This document shows positions 1 through 7,608 of a DNA stretch of 17,859 nucleotides, piece by piece. The DNA is from an uncultured Veillonella sp. (lineage in GTDB: Bacteria; Bacillota; Negativicutes; Veillonellales; Veillonellaceae). Position numbers and translations under genes: made by a program. Location of the stretch: assembly GCF_937981445.1 (NCBI RefSeq), contig NZ_CALJON010000019.1, positions 1-17,859 on the forward strand, read 5' to 3'. Within the stretch, counting starts at the first letter, position 1. Each line of letters starts with the position of its first letter. Under the pieces are notes generated by a model that ran no database searches, was not told the DNA's origin, and saw only the letters and a list, made by a program, of their open reading frames with translations.

Positions 1-52
1 CTTCTTGCCAATTCTCAGAATGTGTCAGTTCAATGATTCGTTTCATTGCTGC

Positions 53-1375
53 TTAGACATCGGCCTTCACACCACGTTTTACAAGGGCTGGCATTTCCTT
101 AGCCGCATCAGCCGCTATAAATTCCGTATTACTAATGCCATTACGTTTTGCATTGGCCTTCGCATCAACTATAGCAGGCTCTACTATTTCAATACCAATC
201 ACATGTTTCGCTTTTTGAGCTAAGAACAAAGATATGGTACCCGTACCACAATAGGCATCAATGACGGTTTCCTCGCCTGTTAAATTAGCATAGTCTAAAG
301 CCTTTTTATATAGTACCGTGGTTTGTTCTGGATTGACTTGGAAAAAGGAATGTGGCGATAGACGAAACGCTAAAGTATCAATGGTATCCGAAATCGTGTC
401 ATCCCCCCATAGTAACGAGCAATCACGCCCCATAATCACATTTGTTTTCTTAGGATTGTAATTTAATACAATGCTAGTCACTTCTGGCAGTTCTTGACGA
501 ATGACTTCAATCCAATGCTCTTTATTAGGCAATGTATTCTGAGTTGATACGATTATAAGCATCCAGCCATTTTTACCGATACGGCCAATAATATGACGAA
601 TCTCGCCGTCTCCTGTTAGTTCGTTATAAGGAACAAGGCCACTTTCATTAATAAGGCGTTCACAAACAGCAGCAATTTTATTATTTCCCTCATCTTGAAT
701 CTTACAATTTACACAGGGCACAATCGAATGTGATCCCATAGCATAAAATCCCAGTTCTGCCTTCCCTTTTACACCGCCTACAGGAATTTGCATCTTATTG
801 CGATAATGCCACGGTGTTTCCGGTCCCAAAGCAGATAGTACTACATCTGGATTCGTTTGCCCAATGCGCTCCATAATATCCTTAACTTTTTGTGTTTTCA
901 AACGCAACTGTTCATCGTAGCGTACATGTTGTAATTGACAGCCCCCACAAGTGCCATATACAGGACAGTCTGGTTCAATTCGATGTGGTGATGCTTCTAC
1001 AATTTCAACAATACTTCCCGTCGCATACTTCTTCTTTACTAAATCAATGCGAACTCTTACCACTTCATCAGGCAAAGCAAAGGGGACAAACACGGTAAAT
1101 CCTTCATAGCGGCCTACACCTTCACCACTATTTCCTAGGCCATTAATATGTACATCATATAGTCCCCCTGTTACAACAGGTATCGCCATCTTTGTTCCTG
1201 CTGATATATTTATCTTTGTTCCTACTGAGCTATTTTTCTTTGTTTCTACTGAGCTATGCTTCTTTGTCCCTACTGATATCCGTTCCTTAGTTCCCACTGG
1301 TGTATTCTTCTTTCTTTCCTTTGTAATAGTGGCATCTTTCACTTGGCCCTTTGCGACAGGCACAGTCTTCATCAT
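53..1375 (-). pseudogene. rlmD: Truncated RlmD/RumA-type 23S rRNA (uracil-5-)-methyltransferase
   Basis: The family methylates C5 of a uridine in 23S rRNA (or tRNA for close relatives) using SAM. Visible parts in order: an octapeptide-repeat extension (residues 22-69), a TRAM-like domain (about 70-125, GEGVGRYEGFTVFVPFALP), the Fe-S cysteines C137, C143 and C146 in CPVYGTCGGCQLQH plus C221/C224, the FFQVNP segment (344-349), and SAM motif I VIDAYCGTGTISLFLA (371-386). The frame stops right after KADV (residue 440). The family motif that follows, DPPR-x-G-C with the catalytic Cys, and the later SCN motif are absent, so the product as read should be inactive. The codons after the TAA stay open to the window edge (AAMKRIIELTHSENWQE) but do not look like the missing motif. 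The start chosen is MMK behind AAAGGATGAAGG; an internal ATG at residue 63 (1187-1189) with an AGGA six to seven bases upstream is an alternative that would exclude the repeats. The paralogue identity within the RlmD/RlmCD/TrmA group is uncertain. Confidence 0.75.
1169..1312 (-). repeat. Six 24-bp tandem repeats coding an octapeptide
   Basis: Residues 22-69 of the methyltransferase frame are six contiguous octapeptides: KKNTPVGT, KERISVGT, KKHSSVET, KKNSSVGT, KINISAGT, KMAIPVVT. The pattern is K-x-x-x-S-V-G-T, exactly 24 bp per unit. It lies before the conserved TRAM domain, where most family members begin, so it is an accessory basic, Ser/Thr-rich tail or, if residue 63 is the true start, untranslated DNA. 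The DNA of units 2-5 is well conserved, including a recurring ACAAAGA on the minus strand. Confidence 0.85.
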
Positions 1376-1417
1376 CCTTCATCCTTTCTATTATATGGAG
1401 AATTACCCTCCATAATC

Positions 1418-1447
1418 ATTATAAATTTTAGCAATTATATCAAACAA
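1418..1447 (-). promoter_or_regulatory. Candidate promoter for the methyltransferase gene
   Basis: On the minus strand TTGTTT, an 18-bp spacer and TATAAT lie about 45-70 bp before the MMK start. Between it and the RBS is a 7-bp inverted repeat, TATGGAG/CTCCATA (1394-1414, 7-nt loop), which would form a small hairpin in the leader. The -10 is a perfect match and the -35 is only partial. Another TATAAT lies further upstream around 1490, so the exact start site is uncertain. Confidence 0.4.
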
Positions 1448-1510
1448 ATCCTTAAGAAAATTCTATTCAGAGTATTCTACTAATATTATATTATACCTCT
1501 AATTTACAAT

Positions 1511-1556
1511 ACTAGTAAAATGGCAAGCTACTTACTAGTAAAATGGTAAGCTCCTT
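1511..1556. repeat. Two tandem 23-bp repeats
   Basis: ACTAGTAAAATGGCAAGCTA (first 20 bases) begins a 23-bp unit at 1511-1533 that is repeated at 1534-1556 with two mismatches. It lies in the 336-bp gap between the methyltransferase start and the MerR gene end. That gap also holds the 18-bp array at 1617-1704 and otherwise only AT-rich sequence. Confidence 0.85.
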
Positions 1557-1616
1557 TTATTTATTACTGTCAATAGCTTCAATTTGAGGATTACCGCTAC
1601 TCATCTATTGGTACTG

Positions 1617-1704
1617 CTTTACAGGTGCATGTATCTTTATAGGTACCTGTGTCTTTACAGTACATATATCTTTACAGTACATGTATCTTTACAGGTACAT
1701 GCTT
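1617..1704. repeat. Five degenerate 17-18-bp tandem repeats
   Basis: Five head-to-tail units begin CTTTACAG or CTTTATAG: 1617-1634, 1635-1652, 1653-1669, 1670-1686 and 1687-1704. The consensus is CTTTACAGGTACATGTAT, and several units carry a small palindrome around GTAC. A decayed sixth unit (about 1721-1738) covers the last codons of the MerR gene, so the array reaches into its 3' end. No reading frame of interest is formed. Confidence 0.85.
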
Positions 1705-1711
1705 CATCTAT

Positions 1712-2527
1712 TTATCCCCCCTTCACAGGTATATACAATTTAGTGACAAAATCTGCTTCCTTATTGGTAGCCACATGACTAATCACATATTCTTCAAAAA
1801 TATCACCGCATACCGTATAGCCTTGTGCCTGTATTTTTTTCAAAATCGTAGGATACGATGCTATCAGTTCTTCATAGGCCCCTTTAACATATACAATGCC
1901 ATAAAGTCCGCCAGATCGAACGCCATTAGCCGCATCAGGACTCATCATGTAAAGGCGGTCAATGCGTTTAAACTCACCTCGTTGTATATCTTCAAACGCT
2001 ATGACTGATCCAGTATACAATATGCCGGTACAGTCTGCTTCCTTTACAAATCTTGTATACGCCTCACCCCAATGTGTGTTAGAGGTTAACTCTTCTTCTC
2101 CTAAAGAATCACTATATAGCATAGGCGTCTCTTTTAAATTTACAAAAGAAATGGTATCAAAATTCGCCTCTCGCCCTTCTTCTGTACTTGCTTGTAAATG
2201 GAGTAAACTCGATTGCAAATTCTGTAATCGTTTTATTTCTTCTCTTACAATCGCCTCTTGCACTGTAATCAAATGACATAATCGTTCTGGCGAAGGGGCT
2301 GCCACATAATCGCTCAACTTTTTAATAGATACGCCCATATCTCGCAATGATGAGAGCGTCCAAAATTCTTCAATCTGACTTGCCTCATAATAACGATATC
2401 CATTCGAACCTACATGGGCGGGCTTAAACAGATTAATTTTATCATAATACAATAAGGTATCTTTATTAATGCCAAATAATTTAGCAAACGCCCCTGTTGT
2501 ATATCGTGTCTTACCAATGCGATGCAT
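1712..2527 (-). CDS. MerR-family transcriptional regulator with GyrI-like effector domain
   Basis: The N-terminal winged-helix DNA-binding domain is clear: YTTGAFAKLFGINKDTLLYY followed by the wing NGYRYY and a dimerisation helix (REEIKRLQNLQSSLLHL). The C-terminal roughly 140 residues resemble the GyrI/BltR-type small-molecule binding domain (ETPMLYSDSL, GGLYGIVYVKGAYEEL, and an ending of FEEYVISHVATNKEADF). Such proteins act as ligand-responsive activators that untwist promoters with long spacers. I chose the start MHRIGKTRY because GGGAGAGG ends six bases before it; the upstream in-frame ATGs overlap or precede that RBS. The length (271 aa) is normal. It is divergent from the GNAT gene, whose promoter has MerR-type spacing, so local control of that gene is likely but inferred. 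The ligand is unknown. Confidence 0.88.
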   Translation of the reverse strand: MHRIGKTRYTTGAFAKLFGINKDTLLYYDKINLFKPAHVGSNGYRYYEASQIEEFWTLSSLRDMGVSIKKLSDYVAAPSPERLCHLITVQEAIVREEIKRLQNLQSSLLHLQASTEEGREANFDTISFVNLKETPMLYSDSLGEEELTSNTHWGEAYTRFVKEADCTGILYTGSVIAFEDIQRGEFKRIDRLYMMSPDAANGVRSGGLYGIVYVKGAYEELIASYPTILKKIQAQGYTVCGDIFEEYVISHVATNKEADFVTKLYIPVKGG

Positions 2528-2587
2528 ATACATCCTCTCCCACATACATATGCAATTACTAAAATACTATTATGATGATTAAACCTA

Positions 2588-2618
2588 TTGACCCTAGACT
2601 TACTCTATAGTTTATACT
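2588..2618 (+). promoter_or_regulatory. MerR-type promoter with 19-bp spacer, reading toward the GNAT gene
   Basis: TTGACC (2588-2593), a spacer of exactly 19 bp and TATACT (2613-2618). The spacer carries an imperfect dyad (2594-2610, CTAGA...TCTATAG; four of five outer pairs match). Long 19-20-bp spacers with a dyad between -35 and -10 are the hallmark of MerR-controlled promoters. The leader to the GNAT start would be about 130 nt. A weaker, more proximal candidate (TTGAGA at 2686, 18-bp spacer, TAACTA) also exists. Confidence 0.6.
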
Positions 2619-2756
2619 ACAACCCATGAGAGTGCAATTCATTTAAAATAAAACCTATACTAGTTCTATGCCTTTATATTAGGCATTGAGAATATTACTT
2701 CATTAAATCTAACTATAAAAGAGCTCTCATTTAATAGTAAAACCAAGGAGACACAT

Positions 2757-3329
2757 ATGTTACAGTATAAACTTATTATCCAAAAGGACGCCACCTACTA
2801 TGCAATCAAAAAACTATATAGAAACAGTTTCCCCACCTTAGAACAACTGCCTTGGAGTCTTTTATCCTATCGCTCTCTTACAGGACATTCCTATATGGTA
2901 GGATTTTTTGACAATCAACTGCTTATTGGCTTTGTCTACCTCATTCCTTATAAAGATATTCTTTGCATTATGTTTATGGCTGTATTCCCTGAACAACAAG
3001 GCAAAGGCTATGGCAGTAACATATTAAATCAAATTAAAGAGCTTTGGCCCCATAGCCGACTCTGTCTTTACATGGAGGAGCTAGTGCCTACAGCATCTAA
3101 TTATGAAGAACGTTTACAGCGAAGTACATTTTATGCGCGTAATGGCTATCTACCGATGAATTATACAGTCAGTGAGTCTGGCATAGTATATGATATGCTC
3201 GCCGCCAATGGCACTGTTACTGAGCCAGAGTACACCAATCTGATGAGTGCTTTTTTGGGGCCCTATGTAAAAAGAATTTACCACAATGCGTGGGAGCCAT
3301 TATTCACAGCATTAAAATTTATACCCTAA
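2757..3329 (+). CDS. GNAT-family N-acetyltransferase
   Basis: A 190-aa protein with the GNAT acetyl-CoA binding signature: a hydrophobic strand MFMAVFPEQQGKGYGSNILN, where QGKGYG is the Q/R-x-x-G-x-G/A pyrophosphate loop at about residues 82-87. A strand and turn from LCLYMEELVP to FYARNGYLPMN matches the usual motif B region. The family transfers an acetyl group from acetyl-CoA to an amine; the substrate cannot be told. The start is firm: AAGGAG lies seven bases before the ATG. It is the only + strand gene in the window and diverges from the MerR gene, which suggests regulated expression, perhaps for detoxifying or modifying a small molecule (inference). The last roughly 40 residues are not part of the core fold. 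Confidence 0.85.
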   Translation: MLQYKLIIQKDATYYAIKKLYRNSFPTLEQLPWSLLSYRSLTGHSYMVGFFDNQLLIGFVYLIPYKDILCIMFMAVFPEQQGKGYGSNILNQIKELWPHSRLCLYMEELVPTASNYEERLQRSTFYARNGYLPMNYTVSESGIVYDMLAANGTVTEPEYTNLMSAFLGPYVKRIYHNAWEPLFTALKFIP

Positions 3330-3373
3330 TATATGAATCCTAACTATAAACTTCGGACCATACATCAAAGGAA

Positions 3374-3750
3374 ATTCGATAAACTTTATTAAACTTAACT
3401 GCATTCTCTAAACTTTGTTGAACCGAACTGGATTCTCTAAACTTTGTTGACCCGCACTAGATTCTCTAAACTTTGTTAATCCGAACCGGATTCAGTAAAC
3501 TTCGTTGAGCAAAAGGGGCCACTATCTAGCTCTTTAAAGCAACGTGTCCTCTATCTAACTCATTGAAATAAAGAACCTTCTGTCAAACTCATTGAAACAA
3601 AGAACGTTCCGTCAAACTCATTGAAACAAAGATCCTTCTGTCAAACCCATTGAATCAAAGAACGTTCCGTCAAACTCATTAAAACAAAGAGCCGTCTGTC
3701 AAACTCATTGAGGGAAAAGATATGCGGTGAAATTCAATAAAATAAAAAGA
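3374..3750. repeat. Thirteen tandem 29-bp repeats with exact period
   Basis: Thirteen units of exactly 29 bp run from 3374 to 3750 without an indel. They start at 3374, 3403, 3432, 3461, 3490, 3519, 3548, 3577, 3606, 3635, 3664, 3693 and 3722. Units 2-4 share ATTCTCTAAACTTTGTT; units 7-12 share CAAACTCATTGAAACAAAG with variants; units 1, 5, 6 and 13 are diverged. Units 8-9 and 10-11 form a 58-bp higher-order duplication (CTTCTG and GTTCCG versions alternate; four differences). Since 29 is not a multiple of three, coding is excluded. The array fills most of the 586-bp space between convergent GNAT and pyc, and its last unit overlaps the terminator stem. It is not a CRISPR, as there are no spacers. 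Confidence 0.92.
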
Positions 3751-3802
3751 GATGGTATGAAACGAACGCTGAGCGAACGAATCATACCATCTCTTTTATT
3801 TT
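3739..3802. terminator. Bidirectional terminator between GNAT and pyc
   Basis: A 22-nt arm (3739-3760, AAAATAAAAAGAGATGGTATGA) pairs with 3782-3802 apart from one bulged base, around a 21-nt loop. The A-rich foot on one side and the T-rich foot on the other give a U-tract for either strand, which suits convergent genes. It lies about 115 bp past the pyc stop and about 410 bp past the GNAT stop. Confidence 0.8.
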
Positions 3803-3915
3803 ACTGCTAACTATATGTTACATGTTAAATAGTTTAAAGCATTAGCACTCGCATTAGTCTTTAGCACCTATAAAACACTACTACTTTAATTCAACAGAAC
3901 ATCAACTATATATAA

Positions 3916-6900
3916 TTAGCTAGCTTGTCCTTCTTGGATCTTAATGAGGCAATCGCCACTTTCAATGCGGCTACCTTCACGAACATAGATTTCACCAACT
4001 AAACCATCCACTGGTGCAGTAATTGTAGTTTCCATCTTCATCGCTTCAGTAACTACCAATGGTTCCCCTTTAGTAACTAGCTGCCCTTTGTTAACAAGAA
4101 TCTTAACAACGGAGCCAGACAAGGTAGCACCGACTTCACCAGGTTGTGATTTATCTACTTTATGGCGTACAACACCTGTAGTCTTCACATGTTTATCGCG
4201 AATCTTAATATCTCGTGGTTGGCCATTAAATTCAAAGCTTACTGTACGATTACCATCTTCATCGACTTCACTAATGTGAATCAATTTAATGATGAGCATT
4301 TTACCTTTTTCAATGGTTACATGAATGGCTGTGCCACGTTTCATACCAAAGAAGAAGGTTGGTGTATCAAGGGAGGAAATATCATCATAATCACTTAGGA
4401 ATTCTACATAATCGCTAAATACTTTTGGATATAAGCAATACGCGATGACATCTTCATCAGTAGCTTTGGATCCCATTTCCACTAAATGCTTGCGCACATC
4501 TTCAAAATCAACTGGCGCTAAGAATTTGCCAGGACGACCCGCTAATGGCTTCTTACCTTTTAAGATAATCTTTTGTAATTTTTCAGGGAAACCTTGATAT
4601 GGTACACCCAAATAACCTTGGAAGAATTCTACAACGGATTGTGGGAAGTCTAAGGTTTCACCCTTGCTATATACATCCTCTTCAGTTAAATCATTTTGTA
4701 CCATGAATAAAGTCATATCACCAACTACTTTAGAAGAAGGCGTTACTTTAATAATATCGCCAAACATCATATTAACTTGATGATATACCTTCTTAATTTC
4801 ATCCCAACGATCACCAAGACCTACACTCTTAGCCTGTTGTTGTAAATTAGAATACTGACCACCAGGCATTTCATGTTGATATACTTCAGTGCTTGGATAT
4901 GGATTTGTTTTATCCACCCCTTTATAGTATGGGCGAATGGAAGCAAAATAATCACTCATTCGTTCCATATACACTGGATCGAGTTCTGGTTGACGTTCAT
5001 GTCCCGTTAAGCCATAGTACAAGGAGTTCATACTAGGTTGGCTTGTACCATTTGCAAAGGCAGAGTATGCTACGTCAACTACGTCAACTCCTGCATCAAT
5101 AGCACGGCCTAAGGAATAGAGTGCATTACCTGCTCCTTCATGAGTATGAAGGTGAATTGGCACATTAACCGCATCTTTTAAAGCAGACACTAAATTATAT
5201 GCCGCTTGTGGTTTTAAAAGCCCTGCCATATCTTTAATAGCAATAATATTAGCACCAGCTTTTTCCACTTCTTTAGCCATTTTTACATAATAATCTAAAT
5301 TATATTTTGTACGGCTTGCATCTAAAATATCCCCTGTGTAGCAAAGAGCCACTTCAGCAATCTTATTCTGATTGCGCACTTCATCAATGGCTACATGCAT
5401 ATTGTCTAAGCTATTTAAACTATCAAATACACGGAATACATCAATACCGTTTTTAGCGGATAATTCGATAAATTTACGCACCACATTATCTGGATAACTT
5501 GTATAACCTACAGCATTAGCACCACGAAGAAGCATTTGTAATAATACATTTGGCACTTCTTTGCGGAACATGCGAAGGCGTTCCCATGGGTCTTCATGTA
5601 AGAAGCGATATGCTACGTCAAAGGTCGCACCACCCCAGCATTCAAGGGAGAATAAATTAGGCACCCCACGAGCTGCTTCACCAGCTACACGAGCCATGTC
5701 GGCCGTACGAAGACGGGTCGCAAATAAGGATTGATGTGCATCACGCCAAGTAGTATCAGTGAAATATACTTTTTGCTCGCCCATTAACCATTTGCTAAAA
5801 CCTTCAGGACCTAGTTCATCAAATTTCTGCTTAGTCCCTGCTGGCGGATCATTAGGGAGCATTGGTGGCATATGAAGGGCTTCAAAATCAGGTAAGTCTT
5901 GATGCCCTAAGTTCTGATACCCATTTACAGTTACATTGGCTATGTAACGCATCATCTTAGTACCACGGTCACGAACTTGTTTGAAAATGAACAATTCTGG
6001 ATGTTCATCAATAAAGTTAACATTGCATTTACCAGCTACAAATGTAGGGTTTTCAAGTACATTAATTAAGAAATGAATATTCGTTTTTACGCCGCGAATA
6101 CGGAATTCACGAAGACAACGAATCATTTTATTAATGCAGTCTTCTGGCGTTAAGGCATGAGAAGAGGCTTTAACAAGTAAGGAATCATAGTATGGCGTAA
6201 TAACAGAACCGGTGAACGCATTACCACCATCAAGGCGAATACCAAAGCCACCACTAGAGCGGTATGCCATCAATTTACCAGTATCAGGCATGAAGTTATT
6301 ACTTGGATCTTCTGTAGTAATACGACATTGAATGGCTTGGCCAATGCATTTAATATCTTTTTGCTGTGGCATGCCCACAATTTCATCAAATAAGGAATAG
6401 CCTTCAGCCACACGAATTTGTGTATGAACAATATCAATACCTGTAACAAGCTCTGTAATAGTATGTTCTACTTGGATACGAGGGTTAACTTCGATGAAAT
6501 AGAAATTGCCATCTTCAGTTACCAAGAACTCTACCGTACCAGCACCTACATAGTTAACATTTTGCATCAATTTAACAGCTGCATTACAGATACGTTCCCG
6601 TGTTTCAATAGGAAGTGCCCAAGCTGGCGCAATTTCCACTACCTTCTGATGACGGCGTTGTACGGAGCAGTCACGTTCATGTAAATGCACTACATTACCA
6701 TGTTCGTCACCGATGATTTGAACTTCAATATGTTTTGGTTCTACGATGAGTTTTTCCACATATACATCATCATCACCAAAGGCCATTTTAGCTTCAGATT
6801 TAGCGCGATCATAGGCTTCGCGAAGGTCATCCATAGATTCAACGGCACGCATACCACGACCGCCGCCGCCATTAACCGCTTTAATCATGAGTGGGAAGCC

Positions 6901-7362
6901 ATGAGTTTTGGCAAATTCTTCAAGTTCTTCAAAATTGTTAAGTGGTCCATCACTACCAGGAATCATTGGAATATCGGCCAATTTAGCTTGAATACGAGCA
7001 TTTACTTTATCCCCGAACATTTCTAAATGATCGAGATGTGGGCCAATAAAAATAATTCCTTCTTCTTCACAGCGCTTAGCAAACTTAGCATTCTCTGCTA
7101 AAAAGCCATAGCCAGGATGAATGGCATCTACATCATGTTCATGAGCAATGCGAATGATATCTTCAATATCTAAATATGCATCAACTGGCTTTTTACCACG
7201 GCCAACTAAATATGCTTCATCCGCTTGGTTGCGGTGTAATGATAAGGAATCCTCCTTAGAATAAATAGCTACTGTGCGAATGCCCATTTCATTACATGCA
7301 CGAAATACGCGAATAGCAATTTCGCCACGATTCGCTACCAATACAGACTTAATTTCTTTCAT
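3916..7362 (-). CDS. pyc: Pyruvate carboxylase (biotin-dependent)
   Basis: This enzyme carboxylates pyruvate to oxaloacetate with ATP and bicarbonate, in the cytoplasm as a tetramer. All parts are in one 1148-aa chain, the usual length. The biotin carboxylase domain starts SVLVANRGEIAIRVFRA, has the ATP-grasp glycine loop NGGGGRGM (164-171) and EVNPRIQVEH (291-300). The carboxyltransferase domain has DTTWRDAHQS (536-545), the lysine of AIKDMAGLL and the metal-site HLHTHEG. A PC-specific linker follows, then the biotinyl domain with EAMKMET, where Lys1109 carries biotin. I chose the start MKEIKS: GGGAGG sits seven to eight bases upstream, whereas the longer frame starts inside the promoter. 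No frame damage is seen. In a lactate-fermenting Negativicute it would feed oxaloacetate into the malate-fumarate-succinate-propionate route (family and pathway knowledge). Confidence 0.97.
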   Translation of the reverse strand: MKEIKSVLVANRGEIAIRVFRACNEMGIRTVAIYSKEDSLSLHRNQADEAYLVGRGKKPVDAYLDIEDIIRIAHEHDVDAIHPGYGFLAENAKFAKRCEEEGIIFIGPHLDHLEMFGDKVNARIQAKLADIPMIPGSDGPLNNFEELEEFAKTHGFPLMIKAVNGGGGRGMRAVESMDDLREAYDRAKSEAKMAFGDDDVYVEKLIVEPKHIEVQIIGDEHGNVVHLHERDCSVQRRHQKVVEIAPAWALPIETRERICNAAVKLMQNVNYVGAGTVEFLVTEDGNFYFIEVNPRIQVEHTITELVTGIDIVHTQIRVAEGYSLFDEIVGMPQQKDIKCIGQAIQCRITTEDPSNNFMPDTGKLMAYRSSGGFGIRLDGGNAFTGSVITPYYDSLLVKASSHALTPEDCINKMIRCLREFRIRGVKTNIHFLINVLENPTFVAGKCNVNFIDEHPELFIFKQVRDRGTKMMRYIANVTVNGYQNLGHQDLPDFEALHMPPMLPNDPPAGTKQKFDELGPEGFSKWLMGEQKVYFTDTTWRDAHQSLFATRLRTADMARVAGEAARGVPNLFSLECWGGATFDVAYRFLHEDPWERLRMFRKEVPNVLLQMLLRGANAVGYTSYPDNVVRKFIELSAKNGIDVFRVFDSLNSLDNMHVAIDEVRNQNKIAEVALCYTGDILDASRTKYNLDYYVKMAKEVEKAGANIIAIKDMAGLLKPQAAYNLVSALKDAVNVPIHLHTHEGAGNALYSLGRAIDAGVDVVDVAYSAFANGTSQPSMNSLYYGLTGHERQPELDPVYMERMSDYFASIRPYYKGVDKTNPYPSTEVYQHEMPGGQYSNLQQQAKSVGLGDRWDEIKKVYHQVNMMFGDIIKVTPSSKVVGDMTLFMVQNDLTEEDVYSKGETLDFPQSVVEFFQGYLGVPYQGFPEKLQKIILKGKKPLAGRPGKFLAPVDFEDVRKHLVEMGSKATDEDVIAYCLYPKVFSDYVEFLSDYDDISSLDTPTFFFGMKRGTAIHVTIEKGKMLIIKLIHISEVDEDGNRTVSFEFNGQPRDIKIRDKHVKTTGVVRHKVDKSQPGEVGATLSGSVVKILVNKGQLVTKGEPLVVTEAMKMETTITAPVDGLVGEIYVREGSRIESGDCLIKIQEGQAS

Positions 7363-7402
7363 CAGACTTCCTCCCTCAATATTCAATATTGATATACTTA
7401 AT

Positions 7403-7431
7403 ATTGTAGAAGTATTCAAACACGAATACAA
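7403..7431 (-). promoter_or_regulatory. Promoter of pyc
   Basis: On the minus strand TTGTAT (7426-7431), a 17-bp spacer and TACAAT (7403-7408), giving a leader of about 35 nt that ends in a strong RBS. Two of six -35 positions and one -10 position differ from consensus. Confidence 0.65.
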
Positions 7432-7459
7432 CCTATTTTTTCATGTATACACAATACAT
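7412..7459. promoter_or_regulatory. Two dyads in the pyc control region
   Basis: GTATTC-N6-GAATAC (7412-7417/7424-7429) lies in the pyc spacer and overlaps the -35 element, where a bound repressor would block RNA polymerase. A second perfect dyad, ATGTAT-N5-ATACAT (7443-7459), sits just upstream of the -35. Both are perfect six-base inverted repeats. No regulator can be named from the sequence. Confidence 0.4.
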
Positions 7460-7608
7460 AGTTTCTATTTTTTAGATAATTTATTTCTATACTTCTTAAA
7501 CCGCTCTTTACATCACCCAATTAAAGGACTAAGTGGCTATGTCCCCTGCAAATCATCATCGTAATGAATAGGATGTAACTTGCGAGGCCAACTACTTAAT
7601 ACCATAGA

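Noticed and set aside
1649..2276. Plus-strand frames over the MerR gene
   Set aside because: They are antisense shadows of a conserved gene and have no RBS or family motif.
3374..3750. CRISPR array
   Set aside because: The 29-bp period has no unique spacers; whole units repeat and diverge gradually, and no cas genes are near.
3374..3750. Units 1-5 and 7-12 as inverted copies of each other
   Set aside because: A direct alignment (TTCTSTMAAACT...TTGAA) fits far better than the reverse complement, so all units share one orientation.
3761..3781. Inner hairpin CGCT/AGCG in the loop of the pyc terminator
   Set aside because: It would have a one-base loop and cannot form.
6418..7026. Plus-strand frames inside pyc
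   Set aside because: Antisense to highly conserved biotin carboxylase codons with no sign of independent function.
7363..7431. Pyruvate carboxylase start 23 codons upstream
   Set aside because: That ATG falls within the predicted -35/-10 promoter region, and the downstream ATG has a strong GGGAGG and matches the family N-terminus.
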